Position numbers and translations under genes: made by a program. Below are positions 24,445-36,012 of a stretch of DNA of 64,000 nt, piece by piece. The DNA is taken from positions 41,249 through 105,248 of the forward strand of contig JARVKI010000125.1 of assembly GCA_036674765.1 (NCBI GenBank), in the 5' to 3' direction. Source of the stretch: Seiridium cupressi (taxonomy: Eukaryota; Ascomycota; Sordariomycetes; Amphisphaeriales; Sporocadaceae). Each line of letters starts with the position of its first letter. Within the stretch, counting starts at the first letter, position 1. The notes under the pieces are model-generated. The model saw only the letters and a program-made list of their open reading frames with translations, searched no databases and was not told where the DNA came from.

Positions 24445-26070
24445 GTCAGACATTGTGACTGCACACACTTAGCTTAGAAGCCAATTGCTACTGATTTGAA
24501 TGATGTGACGATTATACCGTACTCACCATGTCTTGAAGCATGAAAAGTTTCACGTTGATTAGTTTAGCAATAATTCATACTTGGATTTGTCCGTAGCCAA
24601 TCCGATCTCATTGCATAGTATTCCAAATGTTTAGCATACCATACACACCTGGTCTGCGTGAAACCAGGCGGTCCTCTTTTAGATGAAACAGTCCTAGAAG
24701 GTGGTGTTGTGCGGCTTTGTCGCTGATCGTCTGCGGGGCTTGATGTTTCTAGGGCGAAGCTCACGCTGATTCATTGCACGCCCTCTTTCTTTTGGGAAAT
24801 GCACACCCGGATACCCACGAATAGCAAGACTGTGATACCCACCGGCACAAACTGCGCGCCTACCAGCAAGTTTTTATCTCGCGAAGTTGCATTTGCGATA
24901 TGCAATACGCTGATGCCGCCATGCAGCTTACATTTGTCGCGTAACACACTCTACACCCCAACTTTCAACCCGAATTTTTCTTCTCGGCCAAGCGGAGCAC
25001 ATTTGCATGACATGTCCCATAAACGAGGATCACGGTCTCCTTAGCTTTGACACATGGATCTCGATTATATGTCAGCAAAGCGTGGTAGTTTGGATCTGCA
25101 TACTTGACTTTCTTGGAACATCTTCCAGTCATGGCATATCTTGACCGTGGGGATCTAAGGGACATGTCAGTGCCCAAGCGAAATGGCGGTATCAATGTCA
25201 ATGGAGTAACTCAACGCGCGTAGATGGTAGGCGAGGCTTAGCGCCATCGTGTCCGAACCCTGTTTCAAGTGAGGCAAGATATTGGGCCCGTTTCAACCCC
25301 CATTCAATCAACATCCGGGTAAGAAGTGCCTCCGTAGAAGGCTGCGGCGTCACGTTGGGTGGCCTAGACGGCTTCCATCCAGCACTCACTCGTTCCGGCC
25401 AAATTAGATACATCACAGTCTAAAACTGATCCTCTACTGGTTCTAATAGTGAGAAGTTTGAGAAGTTTCATTCTTACAGCGTGCATGGCCGCGTCAAATT
25501 GTTATCGACGAGTGTTACCGGCGAGTGTGGATCTAGATGACGAGATCAAATTTACTTGGCCTGTCTCCATATCAATCCATCCGCTTATGTATCAAGGCAG
25601 GAGCTTGCACATGTGACGGGTAATGTAGCCAGTTGCATATAATTCTGCTGCGAGCTCACGTGATTCATGTTGGTCGTTTCGGCCCATCCTACGCCACCCA
25701 CTGGCGGCCATCACGAGGCCCTGAGGGTTGCGTCGGATAAGGCTTCAATGTTTGCGTCGGATAGAGCTCCATGGGTGGTTACTTCCGTTTTGATGGGTGA
25801 AGACGATGTCCGGTCAGAGGTATTTCAACAAAGGTTCCCCCGAGAAATTACTGCCAAGGTCATAAACCCTTTGACAACGCATCTTCTTGTGGAGACATAC
25901 TCGTGTTTCCCTTTATAGTGCGAAGTTCATGACTTTGCGTTACATTGGCATACAATCGTGTGCCCTGGGACGACCAACTCCGAGAAATTCTTTCCTCAGC
26001 CTCATCACCAGTCCACGGTTTTCCCATTGAATCTTACCGCACAAAGGCACTTTGAAGTTTTCACTTCACA
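24445..26070. other. Intergenic, 1.6 kb
   Basis: Between the amine oxidase 3' end and the CorA-like gene. The open frame at 25667-25918 has no domain or splice support. Nothing else recognised. Confidence 0.5.
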
Positions 26071-28442
26071 ATGGCGTCGGTTGACCCTGAAGATGGTATC
26101 TCTATCGAGATGCCTTCAATTGCTCTTGGTGAGGTCCGTGGGATGTTGGAACAGTGCAAATCCGAGATTATTGGATCGGATGTTACCTCAATCACCGACA
26201 CTTCGTCATTGACGACTTATCATCAATACTTTCTCAGAATAGGGGAGATGGTACTTGAAGTACTCTCTTGGATTACAAACTGTAATAGCTCAAAGCTTGA
26301 CGACAACCCCGACATATCATACTTCTCCATTACCATAATTCCAACGGACGGCACTGCTAAGTTTACGGACGAGCTTTCAAATATACTTTATCTAATTATA
26401 ATCAGGAGCGCGCAATTTTGTGATGCAACGAGCGCACGACGTGTTGAAAAGACATTGGTTCAAAAACATACTCAGGGTAAGTCAAACGTATTGAGGAATT
26501 AGCGGCAGAACAGATGGAGGTGACTGACGTGGAACTAGTACAATATGTCTCCAGCCTTTCATTGAGATCGACTAATCACAAGGATAACTTTAGCTCATTA
26601 GGTACGAACTGTTATATCATCTGTTCCCGAGCAGCCGTTCCGACCACCACAAACGCACCTGTGGTGAATATGGGCGGCAGTACTAGACGAAGAGCAAAAG
26701 CAGGCATCTCATGGAGAGGTTGGGAAGTCTTAAACTGTGTCTGTGAATGCGCATCCTTCATGTTCCTGCTTTACACCAAGCAAAAGCTTCGTATACCAAC
26801 AGATGATGTCAGCAAATTAATGCACACTTTCATCACAAGGCCGGATGAACAAACTACGGCCGGAATTTCACCGATACCTCCTCCACTTGGTAAGTATACT
26901 AGATAAATATGTGAAGCAATGCTAACAATTAATAAACCTATAGATAACTGGTATTCGGTGAATAGCAGTCCCAACATGGATCCACAAACAACGTCAACCA
27001 TCACCATAACATTTCCAGGCGAATATCCAGAGTTTTCAACAGATTACAGGGGGATGGAATGCACTCAGTTGCACGGCAAGCCCCCCAAATCAATATCAAG
27101 AGTCGCCATATGGGGTGCTCGGAGCGAGGATCGTACCACATGGAGCAGCTTGATGACTTTCTCAGATAATACAGCTGCCGTCGCTTACTCAAAGAAACTC
27201 GAGGACTTACTTGCATCCACCGACAGCGAATCACGCATGGAGGTAGCCTCGCATTGGATGATAGGCTTCCAATATGTGTATCGACTGGGAGTGAATGACA
27301 CGCGTCTACGTTTGATGAAAATTGCAGAGAGGATACGCCAACTCGTAAGTAAGGCCCTTGATACATATAATCAGAGATATGTTTATCCTCAGTTGGAACA
27401 GAAATATCAAAACATATCAGTACCCACCATCGTAGGGGCACATGCATGCTTGATGCTCATGAATCACCTCGAGTATCATCAGCAACTGATACAGTCCTTC
27501 CAAGACGCTCGCGATCTTCCCCCAAAATGGCAGCTCAACGAGACTCCAAATTGGACTGAGAGTCTTACAGTCATGTGTCGAGCTTTGACGAACGACATCG
27601 GTAAGGTCTACAAGGACGCTAGCAGTACAAGGGGCGTGGTGGGTAGTTCCGGATAGTACATTCCTCAAGTGACTGGTATTTCTGACAGAACAGTGCAGAT
27701 AATCGAGCAGCATAACCTCTCCCAATCGCGCAACCTGGGATTCTTAATAATCTTGGCTACGATCTTTGTTCCCATGACAGCAGTGGCGGTGAGTTTATCC
27801 CATTAGCAGGCTCGCATAGATGTCCATTTCTCTCTCTGTCTCTCTCTCTCTTTCGGAATGACTGCTGAATATTTCAAGGGATTCTTTGGTATGAACACCA
27901 CTGAAAGCAATGGTTCAAACTGGTCCATCAAATATTTTATCGCTGTCGCCGTTCTTCTTACCGTTGTGTCCGTCCTGCTACCACTGGTTGCATTGCGACT
28001 ACTGAAAGCTGTTGCTTGGGCATGGTGTCGAGGCAACCGGCGAGGCCTCTTGGTATTCAACATCGTTCGAATATTGTCACTGGTTGCGTTTTTGCTGATG
28101 AGCATTTCGAAGCACACTGGCATACTCCGTGATGACATGAACGCTATGGCAGTTGAGGGGCTCGTTCTGTATTTCGGCCTATCTTTTGGGCTTCTGGAAA
28201 TTTTGGTAATTACGGTCGAGGCTTCGCGCATAAATAGAACCAGTATTGGCCCTTTAGAGTCACGCTTACGCAGAGTGTGGGATATACTCGGTCCGAGATT
28301 AGCAGGTCTTGTAATTGTCGAAATCATGTACGTAGGAGGTTGTGCTATTGACGGTTTGGTTGGGGTGGTTGCTGTTATTGGTTACTTTTCGGTTTCTCAA
28401 CTGTCGCATTGGCTGAGAAAACGCAAATTGCGTCGCCAATGA
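26071..28442 (+). CDS. CorA-like membrane protein with GMN motif, 5 exons
   Basis: Divergent member of the CorA metal-ion transporter superfamily (known CorA proteins carry Mg2+ and other divalent cations). Exons 26071-26476, 26539-26889, 26944-27642, 27694-27788 and 27879-28442 join in frame to 704 aa. The CorA signature is split by the last intron: a first membrane helix (LGFLIILATIFVPMTAVA) runs directly into GFFGMN, the hallmark GMN loop at the pore mouth. Upstream is a long soluble domain with the helical stretch TRLRLMKIAERIRQLVSKAL. Classical CorA ends after one more helix. Here several further hydrophobic segments follow, for example YFIAVAVLLTVVSVLLPLVA, LVLYFGLSFGLLEILVITV and LAGLVIVEIMYVGGCAIDGL. 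The middle of exon 2 (26590-26710) is the least secure part, and a further small intron there is possible. Transport activity is inferred, not shown. Confidence 0.8.
27815..27855. repeat. CT-rich microsatellite in last intron
   Basis: A TCTCTCTCTGTCTCTCTC-type pyrimidine tract lies inside the 90-nt intron 27789-27878 of the CorA-like gene. The longer-than-usual intron is explained by this tract. Confidence 0.7.
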
Positions 28443-28559
28443 TGGGGCTATTTGCAAGAATGGCAGGCACAAAGTCATTAACATAAAATCAAAACAACAT
28501 TCAGATAAACAATAAGACAAATCTCATTATACACTATCACCAAGTAAAAAGCTGCCACC

Positions 28560-30644
28560 CTACCCAAACAAAGTCTTCAGACCTGTTGACGCCATGACAT
28601 CCAACCAATGTGTTCTGCGAAGTATATTGATCTCATTGTCAAACGCTTCCCATGTAGCCTTCATCAACTGTTGCGCCACACGTATGGGTTTTGGTGGTAA
28701 GACTTGCTCCAGCTGTCTCAACCTTTCCATGACGAGCTTTCTCGCACTGCTTACACGTAAAGAGTCCGATGTGAGTGGTTGACTTTGCCCGCAACAAATC
28801 GACGAATAATGATCCGGGAGGGATTTCTGGGTGCAAATATCCAGGGGACCGGTGATGTTGCTAGGTAGAGAACCCATACGAATTGAAGATGGGGAGAACT
28901 CGTTGTATCTGAGGCAGCTCCCAGCTGACAGATAAAGAAGAGGTTGAATGCATCGCAAATCCGAGCTTGGGGGTATCCTTTGGAGGATTGTCGTCAAGTG
29001 TAGTGCGAGCGGCATCAGCCAAATACTATCCGGAACGAGTCCATCGGGTCCGATTTTCTTTGGAATGCGCCGAGCAACAAGGTCGGGAAACGTCTGATAG
29101 AGCTGAAGTAACGATGCGATTCGATAGCTTTCCGTAGTATCGCGCAGGTGTACCCATCGCGTATCATCCGGTTGTTGATCATCTGGCTGGATTACTGTAG
29201 GCTCGACAAGAAGGGCCTCCTCGAGAGCCTGTGCCGCGTCGATAGCATCCAGTGCCTGACTTAGACTTTCTCGAGTAATGGTCTGGCCTTGCCGCCTCGC
29301 ACACTCTCTCCGGCATAGAGAGATAACATCTCCAAACAAGCCGAGTAAATCAGGAGAGACGCCAGTCCAGGCGTGAGGTTTCATGGACAGCTGTCGCTTG
29401 CAGTTTTCACTTTGCGATGCTCTCTGGGGTACGATTGCCTCTCGTTCTCCAGCCACGTGGCGTAACATCTCCTCGTACTTTATGCAGCCACGAAAGAACT
29501 CTAGGAGCTGTCGATCTTCTTCCGACAAACTTTCACTTCTCAACTGGTAATGACGTAATAGCCTTCGGGCTTGGCGAAAGAAGAGCGCCCCCGTCTTTTG
29601 AGGGTCGTCCCAGCACATGGATGATCCCATGCAGAACAACCCAAGCATAAGACCCTTTGGAAATTGTAGTACATCCGTTTCGGCCGTGTAAAGCTCTGCC
29701 AACTCTTCGCTGATTGCTTCAACAGCCAACAAGGGAGCAGAACTCGCAATCCCCTTCATATCAGGCATAAACTCTACCAAGGCTGCCGCCGACATGCTCT
29801 GAAGAGAGTAGAAAACGATTCCGGAAGAGCCCCAGAGAGATGCTGCCACGGACCTGAAAGGATTGCTTTCCGAATCAAAGGCGGACCAATAGCAACAGAC
29901 CGAGCTAAACCAATGCTGCACCAAGAATGTCGGATAATCTACTAGACCAGCTGCCGGGGACCCTAACATCATGAATTGGTCCAGGCTAACCTCGGAGCTG
30001 CGAGAGACTGTAGGCGAACTCATGCAAAGCGAGGTCATTGTAGGAGTATAGTGATCTTCACCGACCCAACCAGAGTCGGTTACCGAGGAGGCGGTCCGGC
30101 GGTTGACATCAACAGGGCAGCTAGTTGGCGTTGCTGGCGTTGCATCGATAATCATTGGCGTCCTTGTGGGCAGGCATGGTGAATGGTAGCCAGTCAGTGA
30201 CACGATAGCCTCTGGGCAAGTTTGCGCGGTATAATCGTAACTCGGGATTGGAGTCGACCTCAACTCGGCCCCAGCTTGGCCACATTCTTCCAGTCCAGGG
30301 ACTGCGTCATAGCTGATGGCCGGCGCAGTGTCGAGGGCGCGGCCGGCGGTCGGAGTTTCTCCTCGTTGTGTGCGGCGATGAATGGCCTGAGAGGCAGTGC
30401 TGGCAAGCAATTCAAAATCGGCAGGACCCGAGGTCTGTTGAGGTGTCCTGCAGCTGAGCTGCTCGTGCTTCGTAGACCAGGAGAGGGAAACTTGATACCC
30501 GGGACAGACCCGGCCCTTGCGAACACAGTTGGTACATGCTGGGCGTGTCTCGTCGCACCGGATTCGTTTTTGCTTGCAAACGCGGCAACCGACTCGGGAT
30601 TTCTTATCGCGTCTCGTGTACGACTTCGTGGTTGTGCTTAGCAT
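28560..30644 (-). CDS. Zn(II)2Cys6 transcription factor
   Basis: Fungal binuclear zinc-cluster regulator of 694 aa from the ATG at 30644; an in-frame ATG at 30755 would add 37 unlikely residues. The cluster follows a basic start (RRDKKSRVGC) with cysteines at 20, 23, 30, 37, 40 and 47 in the spacing C-x2-C-x6-C-x6-C-x2-C-x6-C. A Ser/Thr/Pro-rich linker follows, then the large C-terminal fungal-specific regulatory domain from about residue 210 (DYPTFLVQHWFSSVCCYW, LLRHYQLRSESLSEEDRQLL). It is uninterrupted and appears intact. It is convergent with the CorA-like gene (118 bp between stop codons). A DNA transposon lies 237 bp upstream of its start codon and may have changed its promoter. Its targets cannot be inferred. 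Confidence 0.93.
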   Translation of the reverse strand: MLSTTTKSYTRRDKKSRVGCRVCKQKRIRCDETRPACTNCVRKGRVCPGYQVSLSWSTKHEQLSCRTPQQTSGPADFELLASTASQAIHRRTQRGETPTAGRALDTAPAISYDAVPGLEECGQAGAELRSTPIPSYDYTAQTCPEAIVSLTGYHSPCLPTRTPMIIDATPATPTSCPVDVNRRTASSVTDSGWVGEDHYTPTMTSLCMSSPTVSRSSEVSLDQFMMLGSPAAGLVDYPTFLVQHWFSSVCCYWSAFDSESNPFRSVAASLWGSSGIVFYSLQSMSAAALVEFMPDMKGIASSAPLLAVEAISEELAELYTAETDVLQFPKGLMLGLFCMGSSMCWDDPQKTGALFFRQARRLLRHYQLRSESLSEEDRQLLEFFRGCIKYEEMLRHVAGEREAIVPQRASQSENCKRQLSMKPHAWTGVSPDLLGLFGDVISLCRRECARRQGQTITRESLSQALDAIDAAQALEEALLVEPTVIQPDDQQPDDTRWVHLRDTTESYRIASLLQLYQTFPDLVARRIPKKIGPDGLVPDSIWLMPLALHLTTILQRIPPSSDLRCIQPLLYLSAGSCLRYNEFSPSSIRMGSLPSNITGPLDICTQKSLPDHYSSICCGQSQPLTSDSLRVSSARKLVMERLRQLEQVLPPKPIRVAQQLMKATWEAFDNEINILRRTHWLDVMASTGLKTLFG

Positions 30645-30879
30645 AGAATGGGGTTGGTGTTTTCGGCGGGTTGTTGGGCGTCGCGAGACGACGGTGCATT
30701 GAGGTGAAGCTCCAAGAACATGAGGTTCCGGGGGACCAGCGACGCCCAGTAGCAAGTGGGCGGGCTTCTTTATTTGCAGGGAAGCCTATCGGCAGCCTGG
30801 AAGGCCACGAATGCGAGGCTAACAGGGGACCAAACGGTGTGCGGGGGGCCGATCAGCTTAAAAAGACAGCGCTAAGAGA

Positions 30880-30881
30880 TA
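30880..30881. repeat. TA target duplication, left
   Basis: TA directly before CAGGTCTCAGG. A TA also follows the right end at 32471-32472, as in Tc1/mariner/pogo insertions. Confidence 0.7.
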
Positions 30882-30917
30882 CAGGTCTCAGGGATGTTTT
30901 TACCTAGTACGGTCTAC
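30882..30917 (+). repeat. Terminal inverted repeat, left
   Basis: Begins CAGGTCTCAGGGATGTTTTT and matches the reverse complement of 32435-32470 with one mismatch (A at 30909). Confidence 0.9.
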
Positions 30918-32434
30918 TTTGGCGATCCCTACTGCAATGCGTTAGCTATATAGTTTTACACCTAGTTTGCGTAAGGAGTAATATAAATTATTTATTTTTA
31001 ATAGCAAATTTATTAATTTAAGTAATATTTAAAAATACGGATTTTTACATATAATTTTAATAATAATATATAATATTAATATTATTTATAATAATAATTT
31101 ATATAAAAAATTTAATTAATTTAAAATAATTAATATTATTATTACCGGTTATTTTATTTAATATAATATTTTATTTTATTATATTATAAAATTATTAAAA
31201 TTATTAAATATTTTTTATAATTATTTTATTTTACGCTTTTTTAAATATTTAATATAAAATAAAAAGATTTTAATTAAAATTTAATTATTTTTAATTTACG
31301 TTTATATATATATTTAATAATTTTAATTAAATTTAAATTAAAATTATTTAAAAGTTATTTAATAATAAAAAATTTAAAAAAGTTAAATTATTTATTAATA
31401 AATTTTAATTTATATAAGAAAATATTATTATATTAAAAAATAAATTAATTTAAAAAATTATTTATAAATAATTAAATTAACGGTAATACTTTTATATTAT
31501 ACTTTTAATTATTAATTTTACCGGTTTTTTTTAAATTAAATATAATAAAACTTTTTATAATTATTATAAATATAATTTTAAAATATTTAATTTTAAAACT
31601 TTTAAACCTTTTAATATTAATAATTAATAAATTTTTTAAATTAATAATAAATAAATAATTATTTAAAATATAAATTTATAATATTTTAAATTTTATTATT
31701 AAAAATAAAAATTTATATTATTATTATATTAATTTTTAAAATTTTATATTATTAAAAATACGTTTAAATATTTTTTTATATTATTTTAAACCGGGTATTT
31801 TATATTTAATATTTTATTATAATTAATACCGGTTAATATTATTTTTATATAATTATTTAATAAATTATAATCTTTTTATAATATAAAGTTTTTTAAATTT
31901 TATTTAATTAATTTTTTTAAAATAAATTAACCGTAAAATTAACGCGTATTATATAAAATATTATTTATAACCGGTTTAAAAAATAATCGATTTATAAATA
32001 AATTTTAAATAAAAAGTTTTAAAAGTTTAAATTTTAAACTTTTCGTTTTTTATAAAAATTTTACGTTTAATTTATTTATTATAACTAGTAATTAAATTAT
32101 ATTAATAAACGTTATAATAAATAAAATTTTATATTTATAAATAATTTATTTATAATTAAATATTTTTAATAATTATAAATATAAATATAATTATATTTAA
32201 TTATTATTTTATAATTTAAATAATTTAATTTTAATTAACTTTTTTAAAACCTTTTATTTTTTTAATTATATTTTAAAACGGTAATAATAATAATTTTAAA
32301 TTAAATAATAATTAAAATTAAAACTTTAATAATAACGTTTATTACCCGTTATACCTTTTATATAAATTTATATAAGAAATACGTATAAGCCTTAAAAGCT
32401 AATAACAAAGGCTATAGCTGAAAAAAGAGGGGTG

Positions 32435-32470
32435 GTAGACCGCACTAGGTAAAAACATCCCTGAGACCTG
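32435..32470 (-). repeat. Terminal inverted repeat, right
   Basis: Reverse complement of the left repeat with one transition difference. Both repeats sit outside the A/T-converted interior. Confidence 0.9.
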
Positions 32471-32472
32471 TA

Positions 32473-33087
32473 GCGACCACCCTGTAAGCTCCCAAATTAG
32501 TTAAGTACAAGCGGCCTCCTTACATCGTGTAATGTAGCTGATTTGGCGCACGTGACCGGGATCCCCCGCACATGTGTGTGCCAACCCCTGCGGAAACAGA
32601 GCACAACTACATTGTAGATGCTGCTGATTTTCCGAGTCTGACCGGAGTAAAGTAACATGATTTTCAATCGCAGATTCAATACCGATGTGAGCTGTCCCCA
32701 TTTTGATGCGGTGACGGGACATGAAGTGAATTGGACCGAGACCAATGGCTGAAAGCTCGCGCTGACCAAACGTACGATGTAAGGATAAAACCAGCTTAAG
32801 AGCGCCCCCCCAGTTATTGACAGCAGCCGAGTTGATCCAGACATTCTCTTTGCACGCACTCGCCGCCCAATGATGACAAGGTAAATCGCATCCTATCCTA
32901 TTTCGGGGGGGATTAGGCTTTAACGGTTGCGCATCTGCAAGGGGCAGGGCTTCGCCCGATGTATGTGCTATGCACGCGGCTCTCCATGGTCTTTCACCCG
33001 GTTATCGAGATCCTGCCACAATATTGAATAGATTTCGCACTATATTGTTATCCTTATGGTTCGCGCACCCCTTCCACCGATGAGTAA
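32473..33087. other. Intergenic between transposon and secreted-protein gene
   Basis: Normal base composition resumes directly after the transposon end, and RIP-like damage does not spread into it. No gene recognised. Confidence 0.5.
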
Positions 33088-33816
33088 CTAATTATTACCC
33101 TTCTTTCCCGTACTCGCGCCACCGCTCTTGGGGGAGGAAGTGTTACCACCACCTTCCGAAGCCACTGTGGCCTTGATACTCTGGCTTCCTGTCGTGGACT
33201 GGAACTTCTGAGCGGTGCTATCGATGCCGCTTGCTTTGAACGCACTGTTTGTGAGGGCCGTGATGCTTGGCAGAATGTTGGCATTTCTATCCCATCGTTA
33301 GCTGCAAGCTACTGGCAGCGCTTCCTTTGATGCCAGGCCACTCTCTTACCTTGCTGTCTCCATAGTCTGCAGTTGCTTGGCCGTGTTTGCATCCGAGGGG
33401 TCCTTCGCGATGGACGTTAAGCCATCCAGCACAGTCGGGGTATTGTCCACAATCTTGGTGTTGGCATCCTCGTTGTTCCCAGCAGCGAACAACACAGACC
33501 GCTGCGCGTCCTCGTCAGACTCGGCCTTGAACCCAGCATTCGCCAGTTGCTTCCTTGTTGCTTGATCTGTCGTGGTACCGAGGGTGTTCAACGAGTTCGA
33601 TACGGTGGCGACATCACCCGCAAAGTTGTCAGCTGCCTGCTGCACGGCATTTGCGCTCTGTGCACCGCCCTTGCCTCCCGACTTGGTGCCCTTGTTCTGG
33701 CGCTGCTCGAGGCTATTTTGTAATGACCGGTCGGCGATGCGCTGGGAGGTGATGGGTGCGCATAGGGACGTGCTGATGTGGAGACTAGCTACAAGAGCTA
33801 CGACGAGGAACTTCAT
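33088..33816 (-). CDS. Small secreted protein of unknown function, 2 exons
   Basis: Minus-strand exons 33816-33350 and 33286-33088 (intron GTAAGA...GGATAG) join in frame to 221 aa. The start is placed at MKFLVVALVASLHISTSLCA, a clear signal peptide with cleavage likely after the Cys-Ala; an ATG six codons upstream is less likely. The mature protein is rich in Ala, Ser, Thr, Asn and Gln, with helical stretches (AVQQAADNFAGDVATVSNSL, QLQTMETARNANILPSITAL) and a Ser/Gly/Lys-rich tail. Apart from the signal peptide Cys it lacks the cysteines expected of disulfide-rich effectors. It may be a wall-associated or surface-active protein such as the hydrophobic-surface-binding type, but no family signature is clear. 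Confidence 0.8.
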
Positions 33817-34631
33817 CTTGGGATTACACAGCAAACAATCAACGTGTTATTATAATCTTCATATCGGAACTCAATACCGAAATGAGCACCGCTGGGTCTT
33901 CATATATGGTCCGGCGACATCACTATGGCCTGAAGTTGCAATGCTGCATATTGCGCTTTGTTCCCGTCTGATGTGTTCGTAACATCCAGTTTAGAACGCT
34001 TGAGTCAACTCGAATGTTCGTAAACGTTCGTCTGACGCCAAGACCGTAGCTCGAGCGCGTTTGGTAGTATGGCCAAAGATCGGACGAGGATTTCGGTAAC
34101 AGCGATTGGCTCAGCGGATGGTAGCCGTATGAGACGTCAACTCAGGTGGTCTCATTGACGATCAGATCAAAACCCTGCCAAGAGTGGTTAAAACAAGCCT
34201 TGAGGTGTGGATAATGCCAGGCTGTGCACCATACGGTCTGAGCTAGCGGGTCAGTCGCCCATGTTCTTTGCGGATCAGTGGGCTGATCTGCACCTGGGAT
34301 TCGTTCCGATCTTGATCTTGAAGCTTGTGTTGCGGCAAATGTTCCAGGATACCACGTGGAAGACCCACATGCTCGCTTCCACCGCCCGAAAGAGACCCCT
34401 CTAGCGAACTTTCGCGGGAGTCTATGCACGCAGATCAGTGATAATAAGCTTAAAACATGGAACAGGAGAGAATCATCATGAAACAATCGTGGCCAATGAC
34501 TGAATAATTACAGAAGGCATGGACGAAATCCCAAGATAATTCAAGTGTGTATATTTGCAATTCGTGACTTCCCTTTGTTCCCCGTAAGTAATGGGAGATT
34601 CCAACTGCCAAATCCTAGTAACTTCATATTA
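33817..34631. other. Intergenic, 0.8 kb
   Basis: Promoter side of the secreted-protein gene and 3' flank of the next gene. The open frames here show no domain. Confidence 0.45.
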
Positions 34632-35583
34632 TCATGAGTGAAGAGTTTCATGGCTATCCAGTTGCGTCGTCTTCTCATCCATGACTTGCTGAGCTAGAGG
34701 TACAGTGCCCTGGGGTGGTGTCGAAGGCCGTTCCTCAGGGTGATCGTCTGGATGGTCATCCACAAACAGATCCTTGATGCTTCCTGCGCCAATAGCTCTT
34801 TGATAGACCTCGAAGCTTGTGGCGAACTCCCTGTGCTTGCCGACCTGTATGGCATCAAGCAGCCTCAGAGCGAATGTTTGGCAATTGTTATTTATGAGAT
34901 TGTATGCTGGCCTCTTCTCTCTCATAGCAAAGATGGTCATGTCGCCTGATTACATATGGTGTCAGTCCATCGAACTACCTGATCATCGCGCAGAAATGGT
35001 ACTAACCAGCTTCTTTGAGTGCTACATCGTTGAATCTTGATTTTCCAACCTCAAAAGTGTGCCATTCGTCGCGATCGATTTTGCCGTTGGTGTAGATCAC
35101 ATCCAGATTCTCATCCTTGTGGGCAACAGTCAGCTGAGACGTACGCATTCGATTTCGCGATTCCCCGAACGCTAAGCACTCGACCTACCATCCAAAGCTG
35201 GTGACAATAATCGCCAACTAGTACAGCCCAGTGCTGTGTCGGGTCCGGAAATTTGCGAATTCCATCTGTGATCATCTTGCCGAGGCCGGTCTGTTCGGCG
35301 AACCACTTGCCTGCCAATCCGGCGACGGGATGCCAACCGATCTCAACCGGGCGTGGATCCCCGCGAATTTCGACCTCGCCAGAAGGGATTACATTCGGGG
35401 TCTGGCCGAGTCCCAACGACTTTTCTAGCTTTAATTTCCCTTTCGTGAGTTCTTCCTCCCTGTGTTGATTTATTTCAGCCGATCTTCGCGATAATCATAT
35501 GGACCTCGCGCAACCTACAGGAAAGCTCCCAGCCTGGCTGTCACCGACTCCTCGGATTCCTCCGGCGTTCTTGGCGCATCCAT
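34632..35583 (-). CDS. Predicted papain-like (LRAT/PPPDE-like) His-Cys protein, 4 exons
   Basis: Minus-strand exons 35583-35519, 35459-35189, 35115-35007 and 34945-34632 join in frame to 252 aa. The second exon stays open well upstream of the first obvious codon, which forced the short 5' exon (start ATG at 35583, GTAGGT donor, ACACAG acceptor). Two conserved blocks stand out: His98 in TQHWAVLVGDYCHQLW and Cys170 in NLINNNCQTFALRLLDAIQ. An N-terminal His and a later Cys in an NC(x)F setting is the arrangement of circularly permuted papain-like folds (LRAT, PPPDE, NlpC/P60 relatives). The family is common in Aspergillus but without known function as far as I recall. The tail is hydrophilic and Pro/Glu/Asp-rich. 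Enzyme activity is inference from the two motifs only. Confidence 0.75.
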
Positions 35584-36012
35584 GGCCCGCTGTTTTAATC
35601 TGAACAGGCGAAGATATGGCATGGGTTGTTTCGAAATAGCGATGCGGTGTAACCTCTGAGAAACATTCAATTGTCCGCGTGCACGATGCTCAGTCGTTGG
35701 TACTGAAGGGAGAGGAATGAGGAGACCAACGCTGAGAGGGTTCCCAGCTCGCTAACATTATTTTCATTGGCTGCCTCCGACGGCTGGCGCCACCACAGCC
35801 ACAATCGAGAATGGCGTGGTGGAACTGCCCGTTCAGCGAATGAAATTAGCTGACCTCTTCGCATTAGACCGATCATGTTGCTCATCAGGGTTTCACAAGT
35901 TATAGTTAATCATTACTGTTCAAGCATCAGTTCGCAATCGTATAGGTATCCATCTGTATCATGTAATTACGCCTAACCTCATTGCATTCGCGTGACCGAA
36001 AGCACCGGCACC
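35584..36012. other. Intergenic
   Basis: Between the papain-like gene start and the end of the NmrA pseudogene. Nothing recognised. Confidence 0.45.

Larger units (their letters stand above)
30882..32470. mobile_element. RIP-destroyed DNA transposon, probably Tc1/mariner/Fot1 type
   Basis: A 1,589-bp element bounded by 36-bp terminal inverted repeats (30882-30917 and 32435-32470) that differ at one position, an A/G transition. The ends start CAGGTCTCAGG and are flanked by TA on both sides. The interior from about 30970 to 32390 is almost pure A/T, with C kept mostly in CG pairs, the outcome of heavy RIP. No transposase can be read because coding content has been erased. Family assignment rests on the TA duplication and on ends that begin CAG; size fits a Fot1/pogo-like element or a deletion derivative. 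Confidence 0.85.

Noticed and set aside
30970..32390. A/T-rich DNA as a centromere, mitochondrial insertion or replication origin
   Set aside because: Exact inverted repeats and TA flanks bound it, and CpG-retaining base use matches RIP, so a mutated transposon explains it better.
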